NCBI GenBank assembly: GCA_963702835.1
Contig: OY969762.1
Coordinates: forward strand, 1,426,001 to 1,490,000
DNA from: JAFGAV01 sp041479055
Lineage (GTDB): Bacteria > Acidobacteriota > Aminicenantia > Aminicenantales > JAFGAV01
Length of the DNA: 64,000 bases
Direction: 5' to 3'
The stretch's first letter is position 1; every line of letters begins with the position of its first letter. Shown piece by piece: positions 8,198-21,158 of this stretch. The notes under the pieces are model-generated. The model searched no databases and was not told the DNA's origin. It saw nothing but the letters and a program-made list of their open reading frames with translations. The position numbers and the translations under genes are program-made.

Positions 8198-8665
8198 ATG
8201 TTCGGACGCGATAGGAAGGACGAGCAGATGGAATCGAAGAAGGAAACAACCCCGGGAACAGCCTTCCTGGGCTCGGGCCATGTGGTCAAGGGCGAGGTCG
8301 GCGGCCAAGAAGACCTTATCATCAAGGGTTTCGTTAAGGGCAAAGTGGACCTCAAGAATCACAGCCTCATCATCGAAAAGGGCGGACGGGTGGACGGGGA
8401 CATCATCGTCAACGAGCTCACTCTCCGCGGTTCGGTAAACGGCAACGTTTACGCCACGGGCAAGGTCTTCGTGGCCACCGAGGCCCTGATGCGGGGGGAC
8501 ATCACCGCGGCCCGCATCTCCATCTCCGACGGCGCGGTGTTCAAAGGCAGCATCAAGATGGAAGACTCGGTAGAGAAGGTCTTCCCGGCCAAGGAAAAAA
8601 CAGACCTGAAACCGTCCAAGGATAAGCTCAAGAAAAAAGAAGAAGAGGATCTCCTCACCGGCTGA
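8198..8665 (+). CDS. Bactofilin (polymer-forming cytoskeletal protein)
   Basis: A 155-residue protein with a central bactofilin beta-helix domain (about 20-125). Short repeats such as GEVGGQEDLIIKGFVKGKVD, GGRVDGDIIVNELTLRGSV and GNVYATGKVFV each form one turn of the helix. Flanking ends are charged and disordered; the tail is Lys/Glu-rich. Bactofilins self-polymerise without nucleotide and organise cell-shape or envelope machinery at the membrane. An AAAGAGG ribosome site and a consensus promoter precede it, suggesting strong constitutive expression. It stands alone upstream of uvrB. Confidence 0.92.
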   Translation: MFGRDRKDEQMESKKETTPGTAFLGSGHVVKGEVGGQEDLIIKGFVKGKVDLKNHSLIIEKGGRVDGDIIVNELTLRGSVNGNVYATGKVFVATEALMRGDITAARISISDGAVFKGSIKMEDSVEKVFPAKEKTDLKPSKDKLKKKEEEDLLTG

Positions 8666-8742
8666 GGCCCGTTCACCTTCTGTCGCCCTGGTTTTCTGAG
8701 ATTCGCACCCCCCACGTACCCGAATGCGTGTTAGGGTTCTGC

Positions 8743-8748
8743 TATAAT
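8743..8748 (+). promoter_or_regulatory. TATAAT -10 element 7 nt before uvrB ATG (leaderless start)
   Basis: A perfect TATAAT ends seven bases before the uvrB ATG, so transcription should start at or next to the A of the ATG. There is no Shine-Dalgarno sequence and no clear -35. Confidence 0.5.
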
Positions 8749-8755
8749 AACTTGG

Positions 8756-10750
8756 ATGCCTAAGTTCCGTCTCCACTCCGAGTTCCAGCCCCGCGGTGAC
8801 CAGGTCGAGGCCATCCGTTCCCTCCTCAGCGGCCTGGAGGAGGGCGCGCCCCACCAAGTGCTGCTGGGCGTCACCGGCTCGGGCAAAACCTACACCATGG
8901 CCAACGTCATTGAAAAGGCGGACCGGCCTTGCCTGGTCATCTCCCACAACAAAACCCTGGCCGCCCAGCTCTACCAGGAGTTCCGCCGGTTTTTTCCCGA
9001 AAACGCCGTGGGCTATTTCGTCAGCTATTACGACTATTATCAGCCCGAAGCTTACCTCCCGGCCTCCAACACCTACATCGCCAAGGAAGCCACCGTTAAC
9101 GACGAGATCGACCGTCTGCGCCTCAGCGCCACCAACGCCCTTTTCCAGCGCCGGGACGTGATCATCGTCGCCTCGGTATCATGCATCTACGGCATCGGCC
9201 ACCCGGAGACCTACCGCTCCCAGAGTTTCAGCTTGAGCCGGGGCCAGGCCGTCGGCCGCCGGGAGATCCTGCGCAGCCTGGTGGACATCCAATACGAGCG
9301 GCAGGACGCCGACTTCCGGCGGGGCGGTTTCCGCGTGCGGGGCGACGTCGTCGACATCTTCCCTCCCTACGAAGAATATGCTTACCGCCTGGAACTGGAG
9401 GAGGGCCGGGTGGCGCGGCTGTCCTCCATCGACCCCCTGCTGGGCCGAACGCTCCAGGAGTTCGATACCCTGCTCATCCATCCCCGGACCTTTTTCTCCA
9501 CTCCGCCCGATATCCTGGCCGAGTCGGTGGCCGGGATCGAAGGGGAGCTCAAAGAGCGGATCGCCTTTTTCAGAGAGCGGGGCCGTCTGCTCGAAGCGGA
9601 AAGGATTGAAACGAGGACTCTGTTCGACCTGGAGATGCTGCGCGAATTCGGCTACTGCCCCGGCATCGAAAACTATTCCTTGTATCTCAGCCGGCGTCGG
9701 CCGGGCGAGCCGCCCTATTCCCTGCTCGACTATTTTCCCCGGGACTTCCTGACCATCATCGACGAGTCTCACGTGACCATCCCCCAGCTGGGCGGCATGT
9801 ATCACGGCGACCGCTCCCGTAAGCTGACCCTGGTCGAGCACGGCTTCCGCCTGCCCTCGGCCCTGGACAACCGGCCTCTCAATTTCCGCGAGTTCGAGGA
9901 AAGAGCCCGGCAGGTTCTCTATATCTCGGCCACGCCCGGCCCCTATGAGCTGCGCCTGAGCCGCGGCCGGGTGGCTGAGCAGGTCATCCGGCCTACCGGC
10001 CTGACCGACCCGGAGGTCGAGGTCCGGCCGGTCAAGGGCCAGGTGGACGACCTGCTGGCCGAGATTGAGAAGCGGGCCCGTCGCCGGGAACGGACCCTGG
10101 TCACGACCCTGACCAAGAAGATGGCCGAGGACCTGACGCAGCGCTATCAGGAACTGGGGCTCCGGGTCCGCTACCTCCACTCCGAGATCGTCGTCCTGGA
10201 GAGGGTCAAGATCCTGCGCGACCTTCGCAAGGGACTGTTCGACGCCCTGGTGGGCATCAACCTCCTGCGCGAGGGTCTCGACCTGCCCGAGGTGTCGCTG
10301 GTGGCCATCCTGGATGCGGACAAGGAAGGATTCCTCCGCTCCTCAACCTCGCTCATCCAGACCTTCGGCCGGGCGGCCCGCCATGTGGCCGGCCGAGTCT
10401 TGCTCTATGCCGATACGGTCACCGACTCCATGGCCAGGGCCATGGCCGAGACCGACCGCCGCCGCCGGATCCAGCAGGAGTACAACCGCCGGAACGGCAT
10501 CACTCCCCGCTCCATCCAGAAAAATATCGACGAGGTGTTGTCCAGCGTTACCGAGCGGGACTACCTGGACACCAGCCGGGTAGCCGAAGAGAAAGACATC
10601 TATCTTTCTTCCGACAAACGCAGGGAGAAGATCGAGGCACTGGAGCGAGAGATGAAGGAAGCCGCCCGGAGCCTGGAATTCGAGAAAGCGGCCGAGCTCC
10701 GGGATGAGATCCGGAGGCTCAAGCAGCGGGAGCTCGAATGGGGAGCCTGA
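8756..10750 (+). CDS. uvrB: Excinuclease ABC subunit B
   Basis: 664-residue UvrB, the damage-verifying helicase-like subunit of bacterial nucleotide excision repair. Walker A GVTGSGKTYTMANV lies near residue 40. The beta-hairpin region YYDYYQPEAYLP, the helicase motif IDESHVTIPQLGGMYHGDRS and motif VI SLIQTFGRAARHV are intact. The C-terminal UVR motif (about 625-660, REMKEAARSLEFEKAAELRD) contacts UvrC. Length is normal. No ribosome site precedes the ATG; a TATAAT seven bases upstream suggests a leaderless message. uvrC starts 2 bp after its stop, so the pair is one operon; uvrA is not in the window. Confidence 0.98.
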   Translation: MPKFRLHSEFQPRGDQVEAIRSLLSGLEEGAPHQVLLGVTGSGKTYTMANVIEKADRPCLVISHNKTLAAQLYQEFRRFFPENAVGYFVSYYDYYQPEAYLPASNTYIAKEATVNDEIDRLRLSATNALFQRRDVIIVASVSCIYGIGHPETYRSQSFSLSRGQAVGRREILRSLVDIQYERQDADFRRGGFRVRGDVVDIFPPYEEYAYRLELEEGRVARLSSIDPLLGRTLQEFDTLLIHPRTFFSTPPDILAESVAGIEGELKERIAFFRERGRLLEAERIETRTLFDLEMLREFGYCPGIENYSLYLSRRRPGEPPYSLLDYFPRDFLTIIDESHVTIPQLGGMYHGDRSRKLTLVEHGFRLPSALDNRPLNFREFEERARQVLYISATPGPYELRLSRGRVAEQVIRPTGLTDPEVEVRPVKGQVDDLLAEIEKRARRRERTLVTTLTKKMAEDLTQRYQELGLRVRYLHSEIVVLERVKILRDLRKGLFDALVGINLLREGLDLPEVSLVAILDADKEGFLRSSTSLIQTFGRAARHVAGRVLLYADTVTDSMARAMAETDRRRRIQQEYNRRNGITPRSIQKNIDEVLSSVTERDYLDTSRVAEEKDIYLSSDKRREKIEALEREMKEAARSLEFEKAAELRDEIRRLKQRELEWGA

Positions 10751-10751
10751 A

Positions 10752-12527
10752 ATGAGCAGCCCGGCCCTCAAGGACAGCCTGTCCCGCCTGCCCGATAAGC
10801 CCGGCATTTATTTCTTCAAGAACAGCCGAAAGGAGATCATTTACATCGGCAAGGCCCTCTCCCTGCGGGACAGGGTCCGTTCTTATTTTCAGGATAATGC
10901 CGATGAAAAAGTTCGCCACATCCTGGCCGAGACGGCCGAGGTGGACTTCATCCTGACCGGGTCGGAGAAAGAAGCCGCTTTCCTGGAAAACAACTATGTT
11001 CAGCGCTTTCAGCCCAAGTTTAACTTGAGGCTCAAGGACGACAAAAGTTTCCCCTATCTCAAGATCAGCCTGCCGGACCGGTTTCCCGGTGTCACTTTGA
11101 GCCGCCGTGTCGAGCCCGACGGGTCCCGCACCTTCGGCCCCTATGCGCCGGCTCAACAGGCCCGCCGGACCATCCGCCTCCTCAACCGGTTCTTCGGGCT
11201 GAGGAGCTGCGAGGAGGCGGTATTCAAGAACCGCCGGCGGCCCTGCCTGGAATACGACCTCGGCTACTGCTCCGCGCCCTGCGCCGGCCTGATCAGTGAA
11301 CAGGAATATCGCCGGAACGGTGAAAACGCGCTGCTGTTCCTGGAGGGCAGGGACAAAGAGCTCCTGCCACTCCTGCAGGAAAAAATGAAAGAAGCTTCCG
11401 AGAGGCAGGAGTTCGAGCAGGCCGCCCACTGGCGCGACTTCATCCGAACCTTGAAGGAGCAACGGCACAAACCCCGCTTCATTTCGGTGGGCCGGGAGGA
11501 CAAGGACATCATCGGCTTCAGCCGTCAAGGCGGAGAAGCGGCCGTCCAGGTGTTCCTTATGAGAAAAGGCAAGGTCAGCGATTCTGAGGAATTCGTGTTC
11601 AGGAGCGCGGAGGAAAAAAAGGACGGCCGGCTGCTGGCTCAATTCCTGAAGGATTTCTATTCCGGCGGCCGCCCCCTGCCGGAGACCGTTCTCCTTCCCT
11701 CAGAGCCTGAAGGTCTGGCCGGCCTGGTGCGTGAATTCTCCCGGCTGAGAGGAAAGAAGGTCCGCCTCCTGGTCCCGGAAAAAGGCGGGAATAGGAGTTT
11801 GGTAGAGCTGGCCGTCCGCAATGCCGAAAGGGTCCTGGCCAAGCGGAGGGAAGCTGAGGTGCCCCCGGCACTGGTCGAGCTCGAGAAAGCGCTCGGGCTG
11901 CCGGCCCTGCCGCTCCGCATCGAGGGCTTCGACATCTCCAACACGGGCGGCACGGAGACGGTCGGCTCCTCAGTGTCATTCCTGGGGGCCCGGCCGGATA
12001 AAAACGAATACAGAAAATATAAAGTGAGGACGGTTGAAGGGCCGAACGATGTGGCCGGCCTAAAAGAGATCGTCGGACGCCGCCTGGCCCGGCTGAAGGA
12101 GGAAAACCGGCTTCCGGACATGATCCTGGTGGACGGAGGCCTGGGCCAGCTCCAGGCGGCCCGGGAAGCGCTGGCCGGGCTGGACTTGGCCAAACTGCCG
12201 GTCGCTTCCTTGGCTAAAAAGAACGAGATCGTCTTTAGCCCGGCGAACAAAGAAGGCCTGGCCCTGCCGCGGACCTCGCTGGCCCTGAAACTCTTGCAGC
12301 ACATCCGCGATGAGGCTCACCGCTTCGCCGTTTCCTTTCATCGGAAACGCCGGGCCGGGAAGAGCTTCGAATCGCTGCTGGACGGCGTGCCGGGGCTGGG
12401 CCCGCGGAAGAAAAAAACGCTCCTGACGGAGTTCAAGAGCCTGGAGCAGATCATGCGCCTGAGCGAAGAGGAATTGGCCCGCCGCATCGGCCGCCGGGCC
12501 GCGCGCTCGCTTAAAGAAAAACTGTAG
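10752..12527 (+). CDS. uvrC: Excinuclease ABC subunit C
   Basis: 591-residue UvrC, the nuclease that cuts on both sides of DNA damage after UvrB loading. It has an N-terminal GIY-YIG domain (PGIYFFKNSRKEIIYIGKA, about 15-95), a UVR motif (about 205-240), the RNase H-like UvrC domain with VDGGLGQLQAA (about 455), and a C-terminal helix-hairpin-helix segment (GVPGLGPRKKKTLLTEF). I start at the ATG at 10752, one base after the uvrB stop codon; the upstream in-frame ATG lies inside uvrB. The spacing implies translational coupling. Confidence 0.98.
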   Translation: MSSPALKDSLSRLPDKPGIYFFKNSRKEIIYIGKALSLRDRVRSYFQDNADEKVRHILAETAEVDFILTGSEKEAAFLENNYVQRFQPKFNLRLKDDKSFPYLKISLPDRFPGVTLSRRVEPDGSRTFGPYAPAQQARRTIRLLNRFFGLRSCEEAVFKNRRRPCLEYDLGYCSAPCAGLISEQEYRRNGENALLFLEGRDKELLPLLQEKMKEASERQEFEQAAHWRDFIRTLKEQRHKPRFISVGREDKDIIGFSRQGGEAAVQVFLMRKGKVSDSEEFVFRSAEEKKDGRLLAQFLKDFYSGGRPLPETVLLPSEPEGLAGLVREFSRLRGKKVRLLVPEKGGNRSLVELAVRNAERVLAKRREAEVPPALVELEKALGLPALPLRIEGFDISNTGGTETVGSSVSFLGARPDKNEYRKYKVRTVEGPNDVAGLKEIVGRRLARLKEENRLPDMILVDGGLGQLQAAREALAGLDLAKLPVASLAKKNEIVFSPANKEGLALPRTSLALKLLQHIRDEAHRFAVSFHRKRRAGKSFESLLDGVPGLGPRKKKTLLTEFKSLEQIMRLSEEELARRIGRRAARSLKEKL

Positions 12528-12550
12528 CATCTCCGAATGTGTGATATATA
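12524..12550 (+). repeat. Dispersed intergenic repeat, short copy F
   Basis: The stretch GTAGCATCTCCGAATGTGTG begins at the uvrC stop and continues into an AT-rich segment. It matches the left ends of the copies at 16445 and 56911 at most positions (consensus AGCATCTCY, then GTGA). Confidence 0.45.
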
Positions 12551-12574
12551 AAATCTTGTCGGAGGAGGCTGAGG

Positions 12575-12922
12575 ATGATCGTCGGAATCGGGATTGACCT
12601 CATAGAAGTGGACCGGGTGAAAAAAGCAATGGAGGAGCATCCCCGCTTCCTGGACCGGGTCTTCACTCCGGAAGAGGTCCGTTACAGTCAAGGCAAGAAG
12701 AACGCCGCCCAGCACCTGGCCGCCCGGTTCGCGGCCAAAGAAGCTTTCTTCAAGGCGCTCGGCCGGCGGATCAGCTGGGCTGAGGTGGGCGTCGTCAACC
12801 TGCCCTCGGGCCAGCCGATGCTGCAGGTGACCGCCAAGGAAGACTTAGGTTTTTCCCAGGTTCATCTGTCCCTGACCCATATCCGTTCCTATGCTCAGGC
12901 CATGGTCGTTCTGGTTAAATAG
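12575..12922 (+). CDS. acpS: Holo-[acyl-carrier-protein] synthase
   Basis: 115-residue AcpS. It transfers 4'-phosphopantetheine from CoA to acyl carrier protein. The N-terminal GIGIDLIEVDRV carries the metal-binding Asp (residue 8), and FAAKEAFFKALG carries the second metal ligand Glu and catalytic Lys. The later VHLSLTHIRSYAQAMVV strand is the usual C-terminal core with SxTH. The ribosome site GGAGGAGG is strong. Length is family-typical. It follows uvrC by 47 bp and may be part of the same transcript. Confidence 0.96.
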   Translation: MIVGIGIDLIEVDRVKKAMEEHPRFLDRVFTPEEVRYSQGKKNAAQHLAARFAAKEAFFKALGRRISWAEVGVVNLPSGQPMLQVTAKEDLGFSQVHLSLTHIRSYAQAMVVLVK

Positions 12923-12934
12923 GGGGCAGCCCCC
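12922..12934 (+). terminator. Weak hairpin after acpS
   Basis: GGGGG (12922-12926), loop CAG, CCCCC (12930-12934), followed by an AT-rich stretch but no clean T-run. It could be the end of the uvrB-uvrC-acpS transcript. Confidence 0.3.
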
Positions 12935-13012
12935 GACATCTTATTAATAATAAATAAAATAGCCAATAATATTGATCCGGATTATGACTTAAACGAATGA
13001 TTTTGAGCCTGT

Positions 13013-13042
13013 TTATCAAACCGGAGACAAATGGCCTATAAT
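13013..13042 (+). promoter_or_regulatory. Promoter of the S46 peptidase gene
   Basis: TTATCA (13013-13018), an 18-bp spacer, and a perfect TATAAT (13037-13042), about 25 nt before a GAGGAG ribosome site and the ATG at 13075. Confidence 0.5.
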
Positions 13043-13074
13043 TATAACTGCAAGTTTTAACCTGAGGAGCCAAC

Positions 13075-15150
13075 ATGTTCAAAACCAAAAAACTCTTTTT
13101 GATTGGCCTTCTATCCTTTGCCCTAATCCTGCCCCTGGCGGCGGATGAGGGGATGTGGCTGTTCAACCTGCCGCCTAAAGACCTGCTTAAGGCCAAGTAC
13201 AATTTCCTGGCCTCCGACGAGTGGCTGAAGCACATCCAGCTGTCCTCCGTCCGCTTCGGCGGCGCCTCCGGCTCATTCATCTCGCCGGACGGCCTTGTCC
13301 TGACCAACCACCACGTGGGCCAGGGGGCCATCCAGAACCTGAGCACGCCCGAGCGCAACTTGATGCAGGCCGGCTTCTACGCCCGGACGAGGGGAGAAGA
13401 GTTGAAATGTCCGAATATGGAACTTATGGTCCTGCAGGAAATCGAGGATGTCACCCCTATCATCAACGCCGCGGAGAAGCCGAGCATGACCGCGGCTCAA
13501 GCAGCTGATGAGCGGCAGAAGGCCAGGGCCGACCTGGAGAAGAAATTCTCGGAGCAAACAGGACTCCGTTGCCAGGTGGTCACTCTTTATTCCGGCGCAC
13601 TGTACCATCTCTATAAATACAAAGCCTATACCGATGTCCGGCTCGTCTTCGCCCCCGAATTCCTGACAGCCTTTTTCGGCGGCGACCCGGACAACTTCAC
13701 CTACCCGCGCTATGACCTGGATATCACCCTATTTCGTATCTACGAAAACGGCCAGCCGCTGCGCACGCCTCATTACCTCCGCTGGGCAAGGCGGAACATT
13801 GGGGAGGGCGATTTGGTCTTTGTCTCCGGCCACCCCGGTTCGACCGGCCGGCTCCTGACCATGGCCCAGCTCGAATTCCTGCGAGAGGTGAGCTATCCCT
13901 TGGCCATGGCCAATAACGAACGGCGCCAAGCCCTTCTCCAGGCCTACAGCCGGAAGGGCGTCGAGCAGGCCCGCGTGGCGCTGCAGTCCCTTTTCGGCAT
14001 CGAGAACAGCTTGAAAGCCACTCGGGGCTATCAGTCGGGCCTCCTGGATAAAAAACTCATGGAGTGGAAGGCCGAAGAGGAGAAGGCTTTTCGCCAAGCT
14101 GTGCTGGCCGACCCGGACCTGTCCAAAGACTGCGGCCAGGCCTGGGACGAGATCGCTGCGGCCCAGAAAGCCTATGCCTCTTTTTTTAAAGCCTATTCTT
14201 TTTTTGAGCGCGGCCAGGGCTTCAATTCCAACTATTTCACCATGGCCCGCAACTTGATCCGGATAGCTATGGAGAAAACCAAGCCCAATGCCGACCGTCT
14301 GCGCGAATTCACGGACTCCAACCTGGCCTCGGTCCAGCGCCGGATCCTCTCCCCCGCTCCCCTCTACGACGAATTCGAGGTGGTTAAGCTGTCCGACTCG
14401 CTGGCCCAGCTCAAAGGAGAATTGGGCGAGACCCCCGAGGTGAAATGGATCCTGGCCGGCCGGGACCCGGAGACAGCAGCCAAGGACTTTGTCTCCGGAA
14501 CCAAGCTTAAGAATATGGAAGCCCGGAAGAAATACCTGGAGGGCGGCCTGGAAGCCGTGTATCTTTCCCCGGACCCCATGATCAAATTGGCCCTGCTCAT
14601 TGACCCTGTTTCGCGCGGCCTGCGCCTGCGGTATGAGCGCGAAGTCGATTCCGTGGAGGTCCGCAGCGGGGCGCTCCTGGCCCGCGCTCTGTTCAAGCTC
14701 AAAGGGACCTCGGTTCCGCCCGATGCCACCTCGACCCTACGGCTCAGCTTCGGCGTGGTCAAGGGCTATATGGAAAACAATAAGAAAATCCCGTTCCAGA
14801 CAACCTATGCGGGCCTCTATAGAAAATCCGAGCAGAACGGGAATAAAGATCCCTATGAGCTTCCCCCCAGCTTCTTCCTCAAAAAAGCCGCGCTCAACCT
14901 CGGCGTCCCCCTGAACTTCGTATCCACGGCGGACTCGATCGGCGGCAACTCCGGTTCGCCGGTGGTCAACCGCAACGGCGAGGTGGTGGGCGTTCTGTTT
15001 GACGGCAATATCCAGAACCTGCCCACGCGTTTTGTTTATGAGCAGGAGATTTCCCGGTCGGTTATGGTTCACGGCCAGGGGATCATCGAAGCCCTGCGCA
15101 AAATCTACCAGGCCGAGCCCCTGGTGGAGGAGATCCTGGGTCGGAAATGA
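13075..15150 (+). CDS. S46-family dipeptidyl-peptidase (DPP7-type)
   Basis: A 691-residue exported serine exopeptidase that removes dipeptides from peptide N-termini. A signal peptide covers about 1-23. The catalytic triad is visible: His in TNHHVG (79-80), Asp216 in YPRYDLDITLFR, and Ser626 in GGNSGSPV. Eighteen residues after Ser626 there is Gly644 (FDGN). In the family, Gly at this S1 position marks DPP7-like enzymes preferring hydrophobic P1 residues, while Arg marks acidic-specific DPP11. Length fits the family. Such enzymes are typical of peptide-fermenting bacteria with no or little sugar use and act in the periplasm. Confidence 0.93.
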   Translation: MFKTKKLFLIGLLSFALILPLAADEGMWLFNLPPKDLLKAKYNFLASDEWLKHIQLSSVRFGGASGSFISPDGLVLTNHHVGQGAIQNLSTPERNLMQAGFYARTRGEELKCPNMELMVLQEIEDVTPIINAAEKPSMTAAQAADERQKARADLEKKFSEQTGLRCQVVTLYSGALYHLYKYKAYTDVRLVFAPEFLTAFFGGDPDNFTYPRYDLDITLFRIYENGQPLRTPHYLRWARRNIGEGDLVFVSGHPGSTGRLLTMAQLEFLREVSYPLAMANNERRQALLQAYSRKGVEQARVALQSLFGIENSLKATRGYQSGLLDKKLMEWKAEEEKAFRQAVLADPDLSKDCGQAWDEIAAAQKAYASFFKAYSFFERGQGFNSNYFTMARNLIRIAMEKTKPNADRLREFTDSNLASVQRRILSPAPLYDEFEVVKLSDSLAQLKGELGETPEVKWILAGRDPETAAKDFVSGTKLKNMEARKKYLEGGLEAVYLSPDPMIKLALLIDPVSRGLRLRYEREVDSVEVRSGALLARALFKLKGTSVPPDATSTLRLSFGVVKGYMENNKKIPFQTTYAGLYRKSEQNGNKDPYELPPSFFLKKAALNLGVPLNFVSTADSIGGNSGSPVVNRNGEVVGVLFDGNIQNLPTRFVYEQEISRSVMVHGQGIIEALRKIYQAEPLVEEILGRK

Positions 15151-15186
15151 AATAAAAGAGGCAAACTCAAACTAAGGGAGAAAGGC

Positions 15187-16287
15187 ATGATCAACAAAAT
15201 TATACCCATGGCGGTCGTTATGAGTCTTGTCCTGGCGCCGGCGGGCCGGCCCAGCCTTCAGCAGGATCCGCCGCTTCCCGAATGTTGCCTGCACATATTC
15301 ATGGCCGGCTTCAGCCTGGGAATGGCCTATGTCATAACCGAAGAGGGCGTTTTCTACGAGGATCTGGCGACCTTCCTGAGCAACGCCTCACGCTTCGTCC
15401 GGGCCGCTAATGCCGCCTGTTCTCGTATCAACCCGGCTTGGCCGGACTGGCAGCAGAAGCAGAACGACATCCAGCAGTGGACCGATCGATTGAGAAGAAA
15501 CGCGGACAGCCAGGAATTTCCCAAGGCCAACGCCTATCTTCAGAACAGCCGCCAGAGCTACGGCGAACGGCTGATGGTCCAGATCGTCGCCAGCCGATAT
15601 GTCCGCATGGACACCTGCGAAGAAAAGTATTTCAAGCTGGGGTTCGACCTGGCCAACGCCCGCGGATGCCTGATCATTGCTTCCGGCGGCTCGCTGTCCT
15701 CGGAGGCCCGCATGGATTACATCGTCGAGGCCCAGCAGGCCGTCGATCGGGCCCGGAACGTCCTCGACCAGCTCAGCCAGGTGGAGCCCGTCACCGGGTC
15801 CTGCGCCCCGCTTGGGGATCTCAAAGCGCTTATGGCCAGGTGGCAGGTTACATACGACAGCCGCCAGGTCACCAAGGCTAACGACGCTCTGATCAATAAT
15901 GTTTATCAGGAAGCTCAGCGCATCCTGGGCGACTGCAAATCGAGTCTGGGCGGCGCAGCGGGCGCCGGCGGCCCGACCCTGGCTTCGGTCATCGGCCGAT
16001 GGACCCTTACCGGCCAGAAATACAACGCCGCTTCCCGGCAGTGGGAGTATGCCTCCTACACCGACCATATTGAGTTCTACGGAACGCAGGTCCAGGGGGG
16101 CTATGAGGCCAGTGAAGGGAGCATCTGGAAGCTCGAGGGCGGAAAGCTGTGGGTTTGGGACCCTCAGGAGATCCGCGGTTCCTTTTGTTTTTACTACCAG
16201 GCCGACGGCACCTGGATCGGCTACGCCCTCAACCCAGATGGAACGTTTATGACCAAGGAGGCCCGCCTCGTCTTGACACGAGAGTAG
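15187..16287 (+). CDS. Exported protein of unknown function
   Basis: 366 residues with a Sec signal peptide (about 1-22, ending in LAPAG) and eight or so Cys residues after cleavage. The middle part (about 80-240) is helical. The last 100 residues (SVIGRWTLTGQKY, HIEFYGTQVQGGY, WKLEGGKLWVWDP) form an antiparallel beta pattern reminiscent of lipocalin-like stress-response domains. I do not recognise the family. A good AAGGGAG ribosome site lies 37 bp after the peptidase stop, so the two are probably co-transcribed and both act outside the cytoplasm. Confidence 0.65.
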   Translation: MINKIIPMAVVMSLVLAPAGRPSLQQDPPLPECCLHIFMAGFSLGMAYVITEEGVFYEDLATFLSNASRFVRAANAACSRINPAWPDWQQKQNDIQQWTDRLRRNADSQEFPKANAYLQNSRQSYGERLMVQIVASRYVRMDTCEEKYFKLGFDLANARGCLIIASGGSLSSEARMDYIVEAQQAVDRARNVLDQLSQVEPVTGSCAPLGDLKALMARWQVTYDSRQVTKANDALINNVYQEAQRILGDCKSSLGGAAGAGGPTLASVIGRWTLTGQKYNAASRQWEYASYTDHIEFYGTQVQGGYEASEGSIWKLEGGKLWVWDPQEIRGSFCFYYQADGTWIGYALNPDGTFMTKEARLVLTRE

Positions 16288-16441
16288 CCCTGATTTTGGA
16301 GCCGGGGCTTATCCGCTGATTTTCCGCACACACTTGCGGGCGGTTGCCGCCGTCAGCACTACCCTAATCTGATTAGTTTAGCCCGAACCGCACAAACCTA
16401 GTGGCAAATCCCGAACCAGTATCTCGACGTCGATGCTGATG

Positions 16442-16487
16442 AGGTAGCATCTCCAAACATGTGAATCGTGGGGAGGAGATGCTACCT
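16442..16487. repeat. Dispersed intergenic repeat, copy E, with perfect 13-bp inverted repeat
   Basis: AGGTAGCATCTCC (16442-16454) and GGAGATGCTACCT (16475-16487) are exact reverse complements around a 20-base loop, giving a strong cruciform or RNA hairpin. The left arm and loop match copies at 12524 and 56911. The rest of the 16288-16539 gap holds the secA promoter and nothing else I recognise. Confidence 0.7.
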
Positions 16488-16503
16488 GCTGATGACGGGC
16501 AAA

Positions 16504-16532
16504 TTGACTTACCCCAGCTGTTCTGGTAATAG
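16504..16532 (+). promoter_or_regulatory. Promoter of secA placing the transcript start at the ATG
   Basis: TTGACT (16504-16509), a 17-bp spacer, TAATAG (16527-16532), then 7 nt to the secA ATG at 16540. No ribosome site is present, so the message is predicted to be leaderless. Confidence 0.5.
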
Positions 16533-16539
16533 ATAATAA

Positions 16540-19146
<2,607 letters not shown>

Positions 19147-19157
19147 GGGGGGAAGCC

Positions 19158-20621
<1,464 letters not shown>

Positions 20622-20666
20622 GGGGGCCGGTCATGGCTCTGTTTACATAGTTCCTATAGGGTTTGG

Positions 20667-20696
20667 TTGACAGAGGGCCTGCCCCTCTCTTAAAAT
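20667..20696 (+). promoter_or_regulatory. Promoter of the FTR-thioredoxin pair
   Basis: A perfect TTGACA (20667-20672), an 18-bp spacer that contains a small GAGGG/CCCTC inverted repeat, and TAAAAT (20691-20696), with a GGAGAGG ribosome site before the ATG at 20718. Confidence 0.65.
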
Positions 20697-20717
20697 AAAC
20701 GGAGAGGAACGAAAAAT

Positions 20718-21158
20718 ATGCCTCCTAAAAAATATTGGCGGTGCTTTATCTGCAACGACATCCACTACGGCCTCTTCCCGCCCGTCTTGTGCCCGACCTG
20801 CAAGGTCAAGAACGCCTATGTGGAAATCTCTGAACAGGAAGCCCGGAAAATGTCCCTGCCCGGCGCTGCCCCTTTCACCAAGGAGGACTTCCGACGGGCC
20901 ATCCAAGCCTTCGTTGCAAAAAATGAATTCCAGGTCAACCCGGAGCAGGACCGCGTAGAAACCCTGCTGGAGGGAATCTTCGCCAATGAATCGAATCACG
21001 GCCTCAAGTACTGCCCCTGCCGCTTGGCCACCAAGGATTTCGCTGAGGATATAAAGATCGTCTGTCCCTGCAACTTCACCATCCACGAGACCTACCAGGG
21101 CCAGGAGAAGGGCGAATGCTGGTGCAGTCTATTTGTCAGGAGGACGAAAAATGCCTAA
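20718..21158 (+). CDS. Ferredoxin:thioredoxin reductase catalytic subunit fused to a rubredoxin-like domain
   Basis: 146 residues. An N-terminal rubredoxin-like knuckle (about 8-30, CFIC and CPTC, binding Fe or Zn) precedes an FTR catalytic beta chain (about 45-140). The FTR Cys set is visible as CPCR, CPCN and CWC; in characterised enzymes these hold a [4Fe-4S] cluster and an active disulfide that reduces thioredoxin with electrons from ferredoxin. The last motif is normally CHC with a functional His; here it is CWC. It overlaps the thioredoxin-like gene by 8 bp, making a two-gene redox relay. No variable FTR chain is nearby, as in other non-photosynthetic bacteria. Confidence 0.9.
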   Translation: MPPKKYWRCFICNDIHYGLFPPVLCPTCKVKNAYVEISEQEARKMSLPGAAPFTKEDFRRAIQAFVAKNEFQVNPEQDRVETLLEGIFANESNHGLKYCPCRLATKDFAEDIKIVCPCNFTIHETYQGQEKGECWCSLFVRRTKNA

